Origin: Saccoglossus kowalevskii | Taxonomy: Eukaryota > Hemichordata > Enteropneusta > Harrimaniidae | Direction: 5' to 3' | DNA length: 26,769 nucleotides | Assembly: GCF_000003605.2 (NCBI RefSeq) | Contig: NW_003135365.1 | Span: 13,647 to 40,415, forward strand | Shown here: positions 1 to 11,200 of the stretch, one piece after another | Position numbering within the stretch: the first letter of the stretch is position 1 | Layout: every line of letters begins with the position of its first letter | Notes under the pieces: generated by a model | What the model was told of the DNA's origin: nothing | What the model saw: the letters and a program-made list of their open reading frames with translations, nothing else | Database searches by the model: none | Position numbers and translations under genes: made by a program

Positions 1-94
1 AAAGGGTATATTCGCTGGATTTTATTTAACTGAAACATTCCTCAGCGAAAATAGCAAAAAAATGTTGCAAGCAAAAATAAAGTATTTTACAGTA
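1..94 (-). mobile_element. MITE family A, copy 1 (cut by the window edge)
   Basis: It has GGTATATTCGCTGGATTTTA near the left edge and ends AAATAAAGTATTTTACAGTA at 94, the same terminus as the other four copies. Only about half of an element is present; the rest lies before position 1. Confidence 0.65.
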
Positions 95-315
95 AGTAAT
101 TTATTCTGAGCATGCGCAGACGTTTTGTCAATGTTGCCGGGAGAGGCAATTTTTGATAAAATCATGAAAAAGACCCACTTGGGATTTTCAGATCTGGAAA
201 AAAAATTACGTGCATACTCGGAGGGGACATGTTCATCAACCTGCCAAGTTTCACTGATATCTGCTGTAGAATTTCTGAGAAAATGTTGGAGACGGAATTA
301 CGGACATAACCTGAA

Positions 316-359
316 TTATTAGTCCCCTTTTCAGGCTGCGCCTGAACGGGGACTAATAA
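316..359. repeat. 44-nt hairpin with TTATTAGTCCCC arms
   Basis: TTATTAGTCCCC (316-327) and GGGGACTAATAA (348-359) are perfect inverted arms. An inner pair TCAGG/CCTGA closes around CTGCG. A related hairpin is at 17498-17542, so this is probably the end of a mobile repeat rather than a host terminator. Confidence 0.7.
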
Positions 360-2284
360 CAAACGTTTACGTGAAACTGGTGCCGGGTAGTTGATTGTAC
401 AATTGCATTAATGATTGTCTATGAATCCGCTTATGAAAATGTCTCATAAATGCATTGACATTGCAGAATCTATGAAGTGCAGCTCCGAAATATTGTAGTG
501 TGATATTTAAAAAAGTTACGAATTTACTTTTCTTTCACAATGTGCATTCCTTTACTGGCAAGGAAGACCACGTTATTGTTTTTAGAGAGATGTCTTTTGA
601 AACTATGTTTCACTGCAAAAACGGGTCATAACCAAACACTACATTCCCATGTCTTAGGTAGAATGTCAAATGATTGACAGTGGTTACTATATCGAGTGTT
701 AATGTCAATGAAATTACGGTGATGATGATTTCTATGACTAAGTTTGCTGATGCTGTATGAGATTTTTAAAATAAGTCTAACTTAAATGTGGACTTTAGTG
801 GATATAATTGATTGATGCTATTTTTGATATAATCTGTATACACTTCTAGAACAGCTATGTAACTTGTATGAATTGATGATTACTACGTTAAATTATTCCG
901 ATTTTCATACAGAACGACTACATACATCATTGTGACTGGTAACTAAGCTAATTATATTATAAATCATACTAACATTTGTGTTGTTGGAACTGTCTGGTAT
1001 CAGCATGCTCGTATTCTAATGGATACAATCACACACCACTGCATTGACTTGTGACTCAATAACCCTCAATCGCATCGGGACTGGGTTGTTCTCTCTCTAA
1101 GACAAGTCACATTGATGATTCACAATATAGATAGAGATAAGCTTCAGAAAACAATCGGCTGGGGGATACGCCTATACCATTCATACGTTTAGTCGGCCAT
1201 TTCACAGCGTGAACACAAGAGAACGTGATGTGTGAGTATGTCTGTACGTCTACCCTGCAGTTACACATCGATGCTGACAGCTTCCACGAATAGCAAAAAA
1301 AAATGGGAATAAATGGCCTCAGCAGATGTCGTATTCACTCATGTTTTTCTTGATATCAAAAGAATCTTCCATGATGTATTAAATAACACCTACATTATCA
1401 ATCTCAACTGATCATGCTGCTTACAAATTACAATACGGTCTCTGATTAATTCTTCTTTCAGGTAAAAATCAGTTTAAAAATCTGTTAAATGAAATAAGTC
1501 ATTCACTGTCTCACCTTCGCTTTGTCTTCTGTTATTAAGTTTTGATCGTTTATAGTTTATGTTTTCCTTGCACAATATTCTGGCCTAGGAACTACCTCTT
1601 CTTTTTACATGAAAATTCAAAATTATTAAAAAAATCCTCTATATGGTAAATCATTGCAAGTATCACAGACCGCTAGCGGAATGGAAAGGTTCACATCATT
1701 TCACCATGCTTCATATGTTATCCATTTATATAAGCACTGTCATGATTATTTGAAACTGGGTAACATATTCAACCATTCAATACCAAATGTATGTGGGTAA
1801 ACAGTATTAGTGATTTCCGGGATTTCGGAGCGTTGATACTTCAATTTAATGAAGTATGCTTGCTTTACATTACCAAACTGTATTAATTATATAATTTCCA
1901 TTATTTTGAGCAAGGGTAAGGCCCTGTACCGAGCGAGACATAGTCGCTCCGCCCCATAGACGTCCATGTATTGACACAAATAGATCGTCAGTCCCCTGTG
2001 CAATGAACACTGTAAACTTCCGCAAGCAGCTATTTTGCTAGAAGCCATGGATAATGTTTGGATGATTCAAAACCAACCCTCAGACAACTTGTGCAATAAC
2101 TGAGAAAACACTATTTTTGTGCTCGCACTAGCAGAGTCGACGTCAGTGTATGATGTTCAAATAGAAATTAAGTTTTCATGTCAGTGAGACATGGTAGCGG
2201 AATGGACACACAGTGACACAGAATAGAATGATGGTCACTCCAACAAGGTAAAGATCAGCAGTGAGCCAGAAGAAACCTAATATG
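360..2284. other. AT-rich stretch without recognised gene
   Basis: I see no convincing exon, RNA gene or repeat family here. A short CG-richer patch lies at about 1920-2060. Open frames are short and lack recognisable residues. Confidence 0.4.
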
Positions 2285-2557
2285 GTAATGTTTGCAATAC
2301 AGCGACGTAATGGTAACCCAGGATCGGATAGCAGATATGAACCAGCATGAAAATGTATGCAATACATCGACGTAATGATAACCCAGGATCGGATAGCAGA
2401 TATGAACCAGCATGAAAATGTATGCAATACATCGACGTAATGATAACCCAGGATCGGATAGCAGATATGAACCAGCATGAAAATGTATGCAATACATCGA
2501 CGTAATGATAACCCAGGATCGGATAGCAGATATGAACCAGCATGAAAATGTATGCAA
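2285..2557. repeat. 65-bp tandem repeat, about four copies
   Basis: The unit starts AAAATGTATGCAATACATCG and contains AACCCAGGATCGGATAGCAG and ATATGAACCAGCATG. Copies begin near 2285 (diverged, with TTTGCAATACAGCGACG), 2350, 2415 and 2480, and a partial one begins at 2545. The last three full copies are nearly identical, so expansion is recent. Because 65 is not a multiple of 3, each strand shows the same peptide repeats passing through all three frames; these frames are not genes. Confidence 0.92.
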
Positions 2558-4213
2558 TTACACCTGTCATTGTGTCATTCTACTATCACAGTTTCTCTGT
2601 CTGACCAATAATAACGCAACACGACATTGCCAGAGGAAAGGTTCAGGAACTACTAAATGCCTGTGCTCTGTATAGTTTTCACATTTGTAAGCAGAATGAA
2701 AACACCTGTGTTGCTGATCACTCCAAGAATCTTTAGCTGTACATAACGTGTTTAACAAAGTTATGTCAGACCAACTTCAGTAGTGGCAGTGAAGTTTGTA
2801 CCATTCTGATGCTGTATACTAGATCTATGTAGTAAATCTTCGCTGTAGATGGCTTGTAGGTTTTGATACACGTTTCAATATTACAAGCCCCTGTACATAT
2901 ACATCAGCAAAAATATGAATGAAGGAAATGACTAGTTTCCATATTTATTTAGGATCACATTTTAATTATCATGATTATTAAGAATGCTAATTATATCACC
3001 CACATGCAAAGTCTGTGCAATACATAGTGGGATAGACTTGCCTGTTAAGTGGAGCATATCGGATGTATATAACTATATGCAACATGTTTAGGTAAGACTT
3101 ATGCCTTTGTGTGAAGAATGCTTCTCTACCATTCATGTGATTATTCAATCCACACCAGAAAATACTATGCATTCAAACCAGAATAATGACACAGTGGTGA
3201 TCCATTGATGAATTCAAGCATGCTAGCTCCTTACAAAAAATTATAACGCGATTTTTTTTACGCGTATCTCGTTATCATGCTATAGCCGGTGGTTAACTTT
3301 TCTAACACAAATGAAAAACAAAAATAAAAACTACCCTGCTCGAAATCATAAATCTATCCAAATCAATAGAATAATGTTTTAGACTATTTCCATTAAAAAG
3401 TGTTTATTTGTTTGTATGCTTAAACTTTGCCATTTAACAAATAATTAGTACAAGAATCACACGTCAATAACAAGTACAAAATGGTCATTATGTACAGCAG
3501 CAATAATTATTTGGATTCATAGTTTTTTTTGTACTATTAAAGTAGGTTCATACATGTTGTAGTCAGTGAATGCATAAAATGTACCATGCGCCTATGCTTG
3601 CATTGCAGAGTTGCCAGATCACACTCTGACATAGGTTGCTTTTCAATGTGCCTCAAGACCAACAAATAAAGTGGGCACAAATCTGTATAGCCATAAAACG
3701 ATATATCGCCCTCTGTATTGTATTAATTATTTAGTACACTACATTGTTTTGTTTATTTTTATTTCGTGATTTTTATTTTGATATGGGCTCGGCATAAAAA
3801 AAGCTTTAAAAAAAACTTGATTTAAACAATCTGTGCATGCCAAATTGTTTGATGTGTGTTACTAATATGCTACTGGTATACACATCTGAGGTTATTCCTC
3901 CTATATTGGTATTGCTAATATTTTGCCCACACAAGTACTCATACTAAATAAGATGGATTATGACAGTCATGAGACTTGCCAAGATTTCATGTATGCCTTC
4001 CTTTTCAGAATCTATCACTATCTACGGTAGTAAGGGCTGCAATGTAGTTGGTGGATAGACATCTTTTAGTGTTTTTTCTGTTCTAGCTTGAGAATATACA
4101 GAATAGATTGAAACTGCTGAAACATCACTTTGAATACTATTTTGTTTAGTACTGTTTTCCTGTGTTCTACACATTTCTGAACTAGTAGTGAAATGTTACT
4201 GAATTGTAAAATT
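2558..4213. other. AT-rich stretch without recognised gene
   Basis: No exon or repeat family was recognised. Several AATAAA/TTTATT hexamers occur, for example near 3762, and could serve the minus-strand terminal exon ending at 4214. Confidence 0.35.
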
Positions 4214-4392
4214 TCATGACTGATGCCTCATCCTCCTCCACTCATTTTCCAAGACTTGTCTCTCTTTCTTCTTCTGGGTTTTGTCCAGAAACATAATTAC
4301 GGAACCAAACATTAACCCCAAAACTGTGCTAAACACATAGTGGTAGTCCAACTCCACACATTTGAAATTCTGCTGTATCCATGCTTCAACAA
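4214..4392 (-). CDS. Candidate terminal exon of an unidentified single-pass membrane protein
   Basis: After a pyrimidine-rich tract ending in CTCAAG, an open frame of about 59 codons runs to TGA at 4216-4214. It reads VVEAWIQQNFKCVELDYHYV, then a likely membrane segment (FSTVLGLMFGSVIMFL), then a charged tail DKTQKKKERQVLENEWRRMR followed by HQS. The mix of hydrophobic stretch and Lys/Arg-rich end looks like a real type I or tail-type membrane protein with the tail in the cytosol. I do not recognise the family. No upstream exon was found between 4393 and 5200, so it could be an exon of a gene interleaved with VBP1, an alternative last exon, or chance. The entry phase requires one base from a preceding exon. 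Confidence 0.42.
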
Positions 4393-4566
4393 CTTGAGGT
4401 ATGCAAGAGGTGTGAAAAACACAAAGGGCTGATGCATAGTGCGGACCACACTTTTAGGAAAGGGCATCGGGCGGATGGGAAAACAATAGAGTGCAACAGC
4501 ACTCCCTGGTTTATCTTATTATATCCATATAAAAACTGTATATGTATACAACCATGCCACAAAACT

Positions 4567-4760
4567 AATGCCTAGCTACAAAACTAGTTTTATCATTACT
4601 CATTTAGATTCCAGCAAATGTCAAGCATTAGGAGGTGTTATGAACAGGAAAATACCCATAATCTCAGATCTGAAACGATCAACAATGTTTACATTGACAG
4701 CACTTTTATTCAACCAATCATCGGCTGTCTTTGATAAAACTAGCATTGTAGCTAGGCATT
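4567..4760. mobile_element. Short MITE with 28-bp terminal inverted repeats
   Basis: The left end AATGCCTAGCTACAAAACTA (continuing to 4594) and the inverted right end (4733-4760) match at 26 of 28 positions. The element is about 194 bp and shows no coding frame of its own. It sits between the VBP1 poly(A) signal candidate and the unidentified terminal exon at 4392-4214. Confidence 0.75.
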
Positions 4761-4786
4761 GGTAGAGTGGTATATAACAAATCACA

Positions 4787-4792
4787 TTTATT
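4787..4792 (-). promoter_or_regulatory. VBP1: Candidate VBP1 poly(A) signal (AATAAA)
   Basis: The minus strand reads AATAAA about 416 nt past the VBP1 stop codon. Cleavage 15-30 nt further on would fall at about 4757-4772, just at the edge of the MITE at 4567-4760. A weaker ATTAAA lies near 5000. This rests on sequence match only. Confidence 0.45.
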
Positions 4793-5207
4793 CAGGGCTA
4801 TGTGTACTATTATTACTATTTAGAACAAAATCAGAACATATCTGAGTCATGTTTGAGTTGGATGTGCACTTCTAGTAGAAGGACTTTAACTATTAACAGA
4901 GAGAATAGAAGACAATACTTTGATGCTGGATATCTATGGACACTGCTTTTATACTAAAAAATATTACAATAATTTAGAAGCGACATAAAAACAAAGTTTT
5001 TAATATTGTTGCAAACATAGCATTGACTTGTCTACCATACAGTTCTGGATATCAGGGTAAGCAATTTATATATTGAAATGAAATAAACAATCAATGACAC
5101 AGTTACAAATATCTGTACATTTTCTCAGCGGTATATGCTTGGTGATCAAAATGGACAAGAAGTAAAAAACGAGCAACTATTGATGCAAAATAGATATTAG
5201 AATTCAA

Positions 5208-5266
5208 TTATTTCAACCCAGCAGCTTGCCTCCTCTTTACATCCCAGTTGTACACCCGAGCCATGT
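5208..5266 (-). CDS. VBP1: VBP1 terminal coding exon
   Basis: After acceptor TTTTTCCTTCAG the bases AC complete an Asn codon. The exon then encodes MARVYNWDVKRRQAAGLK and TAA. The MARVYNWDVKRR string is diagnostic of VBP1. The exon is 59 nt up to and including the stop, followed by the 3' UTR. Confidence 0.94.
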
Positions 5267-8200
5267 CTGAAGGAAAAACATTGTGAAGGAAAATCAGTCA
5301 CTTGTAATAAATATGGATACAAATGTTAGAAATAATTAATTTATTTGAAGCATTGAAAAACATAATACCGAGGGAGTAGTTAATTTACTTTGGCCTATTT
5401 AAAGGCACAGCTTCCAAAACTCACTCACATAGATGGCTACTTTAACTGAACAGTTTGTTCAGAGAACAATGTCTGAAGTATGTCAACTCAAAGTTTCATA
5501 AACTAAGAGTTATACATCGTCCGAATCGTGTCTTCGACCTATAGTATAGGTCTCTACATGATACCGTGCGGGATCGCATAGGCTAATTGCATATCTTAAG
5601 CAGTGAGATCTGATTGGGCGCGCCTCGAAACAAGGCGCCAAATCAGCTTGGACGTACTAAACTATGAAACAAAATTCCACTTCCTGTTTTTGTCGCTATG
5701 AAGATATCCTTCCCACACAAAACTGCGTCAAATGCCTGTACCTGATGAGGCTTGAGGGCACCAACACCGAAAACTTTCGCAATTTTATAATCACAAATAT
5801 CACGATTCATGGACACCGCCATTTTGTTTAAAATGAAACGCCAAAGAGGGATTTGTAACACGCAAACTGATTGGACAATGATTAGCCGCAACTGACTACT
5901 GGGGGCGCTGTTAGAATACGCATATTTGATGGTCGTTCTGCCATGGTCTGTTATAGAGGCTTGGTCGAATAAACTTAGACCTTGGCTAGCAAAGATGAGA
6001 GTTATAAAACATCTTCAACATCAATACTTTATGAATAATACCATTTGTTTTGGCATTCAAGCAGAGGTTTACACATTAATGAACTATTATAAGACCACCT
6101 AGCCATTTTATCAAAGGATACTGACTTCAGTTGTTGTATACTGGTCACGAAGAAAATCTAAATCATCATCAACCTGATAGAGTGTATTATTTGCAGCAGT
6201 TAGATTCTTCTCAAGGAGCAGCTGTGCATCGTCAATTTCATACTCTAACATGACATTAGCCTGCAAACAATGAAAGAACAGTAAATAGTGAAGAAGAGAA
6301 TACCGATAGTTTATAAATAGCAAGTGTTACGTCATACTGTAAACTAATTTTCACTGAATAGGCTTTTTGGGTGTTTTGTATGGAATTTATTTTCATTGAT
6401 GTTTAACGAGTTGAATGTAAAATATATAGAAACAACAGTATATTCGCTGGATTTTATTTCCCCTGAATCATTCCTTCAGCAAAAATTAATTCCCAGCGAA
6501 AATAAAGTATTCTACAGTACTCTAACATGACATTAGCCTGCAAAAGTACAGCAATAAATGGTGAAGAGAAGCATACAAATGGCATCTCAAGTAATTTCAT
6601 TAATCATTTGTGCAGACATGCAACTTGGACAAACAAATATATAAATTACTTGGATTTGTTTATAACCAACAAGTCAAGCATAACCAATTCTTGCCAACTA
6701 CCATGAAAACTCAAAAATTTAAATCATGTTAAAATAAGTCTATAATCATTTGCAATGAATGTTATGTTACATTTACTTAGGACGGTACTGTGATGGGAGA
6801 TGCTTCTTAGAACACAATTTACTACATACATTGTACCGGTAGTTAACTTTAATTTGTTGTTCCAATCAATCAAGTCAATACGCAATCTAAAAAACTCAAA
6901 GGAAGTCAAAGGTAATTTAAGTAACTAGGCCGGGGAGCTACAATATGCTAAGTTTAAAAAAAACAAACATTTTTTTTTACTTGAAACAGGAACAAAACAG
7001 CAACATTCACATCACAAACTCCTTGTCACTAAAGGGCGTCTATATGAAAGTTTCATTAGAGTAACAAACTGTATAAAAGTCTCCATGCCACAGAAACAGC
7101 AATGATGTGAATAGCATTCCATTTGTGTATCACAGTACCGGTAGTCTTCCTCACATTTTGCATTGTACATGTAGGACTATGAGGGCACTATAGAACCAAA
7201 TAAAGACACATTAAGTAATGAAGCGCCCCCCATAGTCACAACTTGAAAAATCTTTCATTATTTTCCAATTTCTAGGTTACCCCAGGAGGGGGAAAATCTC
7301 ATGCGAGGTCGCTGTTCAAAAAGACCTCAGTCGGAGCTGGTCATTTCTGAATAGATCTTTGTTCTGATCACTTCCGGTACATGCGCATAGCATGGACCGG
7401 CGTTCTGAATGTATGACGACTATGTTGGCTAAATGTGGCTTCAAAAATAACAATATCAATACGCTACAGAGCCAAGGAATTGGGAGAAACCATACATTAA
7501 ATGTCATTCAAGTTGTATGTGAAAGGGAATTGGAAATTTTCCCCAAACTGTTTGTCACAACGAACATCGTAGAGTTGGATGGTTTTACCGACCATGTATC
7601 AACCGGTGTGATTTTACTGAAAAGCGCCTAAAACTATTATAAATCAGCTACAAAACCTTTGCTAAACTACTGTTCTACATAACTAACTCTGAAAATATCT
7701 GCAACGTCTACATTATGACGGCAACGATCAAAACAGTAGCACAAGGTGCTGTTTACATTGCCAAATTTAAAGTGGTCTGACACGTCCTACACTGGAAGAC
7801 CACAATATGGCCTCGGGGAAACAGCTAATTAGGCAACTTTGCCATGGCAAAAACGTATGAAAACGGATTGAGCAATCTAGAGCAATAATACAAATAGTAC
7901 AGTACAGTGACCATCCACAATATATGAGAAATTTGCTCATTGCAACATCGCCAGAAACGAGAAAAGTGCAGAGTCTCACGATGCCCGCCATAATCGGCGA
8001 TTATGTTATCAAACACAGACCTGTATATTATTTGCAACATTTATTAAGCATTTTAAATAAAACAGAACAGGTTTTTGGCAGTATTAACAACTTTAAATGC
8101 CGAAATTCGTGTGTTGTTTCTAGTTGATGAATTATTTATGTATGTTAATGACAGCGGAAAAGGGCCAATCACGTCATGCGACACACCCCTTGGGTTAACC

Positions 8201-11200
8201 TAGATTTAACCTCATAGCGATCTGCAGATTCAGTACTGATTGAATAAGATTCCATTGTGTTATTTGAACAAGACATGCAAGTTTGGGCAGAGAAAAGCTG
8301 TGTTGATGGCTGTCCGAATCAAAGTGATTGGGGCAGATGGTATATAGTCATCTCTGAGTTAACAAGTCAGAATTTGGGATTGGCAGATAGTATTTTTATG
8401 CTGCAGACTGCATTACATAATGTGTGCACCATAGTACTGATTTGACTGCAACAATATTAATCTTGTGTTTCATATCTGTAATTTTGTGTTTTTGTGGATA
8501 AGTTTGGTAATGTCATTCTTTTGTTAGCACATTGACCAAAATTTAAAGTTGAAGAAAACTATCTGAAAATGGATGTTGATAGCTGTGGAAACTCTCTACT
8601 GCTAAACCAGCAAATGATATGACAAATGTTGCCAGAGATGTTTTTCTTAAGTGATCATGGGGCTGCCATGCCTTGAACACATTTTGTCAAGATTCTGGTT
8701 TGTAAAAAGTTTCAATAAAATAAACCACATTTCAACTGTGTTTGTAAACATGTTGTCCAAAGTATTTTAGGCACGGGAAAATTTATCAATAAATAAATTT
8801 TAAAAAAAATGCGTATAAAATTGCAGAATATTTCACAAAAAGTTTAGAGGGAAAAAGTCTTCAATAAATACAGGAAGGGTACACAATGGTTTATTATTCT
8901 AATTACCCAAGTAAGTAGGGTACTAATGTTTATTACATGGAATAACGCAATATTCCCAGAACAGGAAGACTTAACAATATATATTTATCAATAGAAATAA
9001 ATAAAACACACACAATATCCTCTATACATGTATTCAGTTTAAAACTGTCAATGACACAATTGTGAGATTAAAATTTCCCATCTAAAAAAATCCAATGACA
9101 CAATATTTTGTGATTTTCTGTCATATTTCCAAAAACATTTCCCTTTTCAAGTTCAACTTTTAGAATGCTATAATTTTTGTATATAATTTTTCATGTCATG
9201 GTTAATATTTTGGAAAATAGTTGACCCTGGCTTTCAAAGGGTTAGGGGTCATAGGTCAAATGCACATATCCCATAATACAAGTACAATGTAGTAATGATG
9301 TCGCTATAAAGGTACCTTCCTTCCCCCTCCAGAAATCTTGCATTCTCCATGGTTACAGTATTAAAAGCAGCAGTTTTCGTTGGTGGCAATGGTCTAATAA
9401 ATTTTAAGGTGGTCAAACAATGGCTTACATCAAGAATAAAAACTATGGTCGCTTTCACTATTGCTATTATAAATTAATAGAAAGAATGTACATGGTAAAA
9501 ATGATTTATTAACTCATTCATTTATGTTCCACAATGTAGAAAGCATTGTCCATCTTTGCTGCATTATGGAAGCTCCAGACTAGGTGTGACCATTCGAAAG
9601 ATCAAAATCAAATTTACTGAAACTGACAAGTTTTTTTCAGTGATGTTTTTGTCTTTTTTTGCATTTTCAAATAATTCAATTAGTGAACAACTTAGCTACC
9701 TTGCAGAATACTAACTACTGCAAAATAATACTGTAGAATACTTTATTTTCGCTTGGAATTTATTTTTGCTATTTTTGCTGAAGGAATGATTCAGTGAAAA
9801 TAAAATCCAGTGAATATACCTTTTTTCTTATATTTTACATTCAACTTGACAAAAATCAGTGAAAATTAATTCCATACAAAACGTCTTTTCAGCAAAAATT
9901 AATTCCAGCTAAAATAAAGTATTTCAGAGTATATAACATTTACAAAACATTAATGTTTGAAAATAATATTTTATAAAAAGCAGAGATTGTTAAGATATGA
10001 ATATGCAAGTAATGTAGTATGCAGTCACAAATCAAAATACAAATGTACATGTATATTTCTAAAATTTCTGTGAAAAACTGGTCGGTATTTGTCTCGGATC
10101 ATTTTTCTAACCATAGTTGTTCACATAGTATGTATTACATGTGTTTGTCATTTTAAAATACGACAATAATCTTGCTTCATTTTCATTTACAATCAAATGT
10201 CTCAAAGCATGCACTACGCTCTGTGATGCCATTAATTAGAAACACCAGTGGTTAACGTGCACGTGGAACTCTGAATATTATGTCATCACATATTACGTAC
10301 ATATATATTAAATTTGTATATTCTTATCTCATAAATCATTAAAATTATATATTTATTGCAATTTTACCTATACTCAAATAAAACCTGCAAAGATTTTGGT
10401 TTTCTAAATGTATTTTCCCAACCACTTTGATTCAAAAACATATGGATGACGAAATCATAAAGTTCCAAATCTAAATAGTGTGCTTTTTGAATTATTTCTC
10501 TGTCTTTCTCACTCACTTTCTGATTAATAATCATTTTCGAATTAGCAGCTCGTAAATCAGATACTAATGCAGCAACGTTTTTATCGCCGCTTTTCCATTT
10601 GTATTTGTTTTCAAAATAATTAATCGATTCCGTCAAATGATCCACGAGAAAAATTGCATCAAAGGTTTCAAGATTTCTCTTGGCTGTTTCAATTAAGTCT
10701 CTCTCAATATTTTGTTGTCTGTATGTTGAATAATGTGAACACTGTCTTAGTACACCAGCAAGTTGTTTTGTTTGCAAATTATGCGCAGTGTATTTTGCAA
10801 AATCTTTATTATCACTGAGGGTGTTCACAAAATCTTTCAACGAAAACTTGTTCTTGTACGGAAACATTTCATACGAGTCAAGGACACGCTGCATTGGATC
10901 TTGTACAATTAAGATTAGATCAAAGTCGTTACGAAACCCTAGTAGATGGACATCTAGTAGACTGAAATCGTGCATCATTCGTATACCTTGACAATGGTCT
11001 GAAGCAAGTTCATGCTTAATTTGCAGTGGAGTTTGCTGGATGACTGCTGCGGGTCTTTCGCAGACATGATCTAAAAATGGTGGTTTTTTCCATGGCTGGT
11101 TATCGCACCATGTGACATTGCTATATGTAGCTGAATTGTACTGGAAGTAATCCATGATGAATTTTGTAACGTGCTTACTTAAATGTGTATGCATCAGAAA

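Noticed and set aside
2176-2570. Three overlapping minus-strand frames near 100 aa
   Set aside because: They are the 65-bp tandem repeat read in three frames.
6111-6323. 70-aa minus-strand frame as a gene of its own
   Set aside because: It is VBP1 exon 6260-6122 with intron sequence on both sides.
7392-7991. Two frames with reasonable starts (plus 7392, minus 7991)
   Set aside because: No domain, no continuing exon and no clear splice sites; chance cannot be excluded.
9249-9458. 69-aa minus-strand frame containing LPPTKTAAFNTVTMENARFL
   Set aside because: Looks somewhat protein-like, but I could not tie it to a family or find splice partners; a repeat fragment is as likely.
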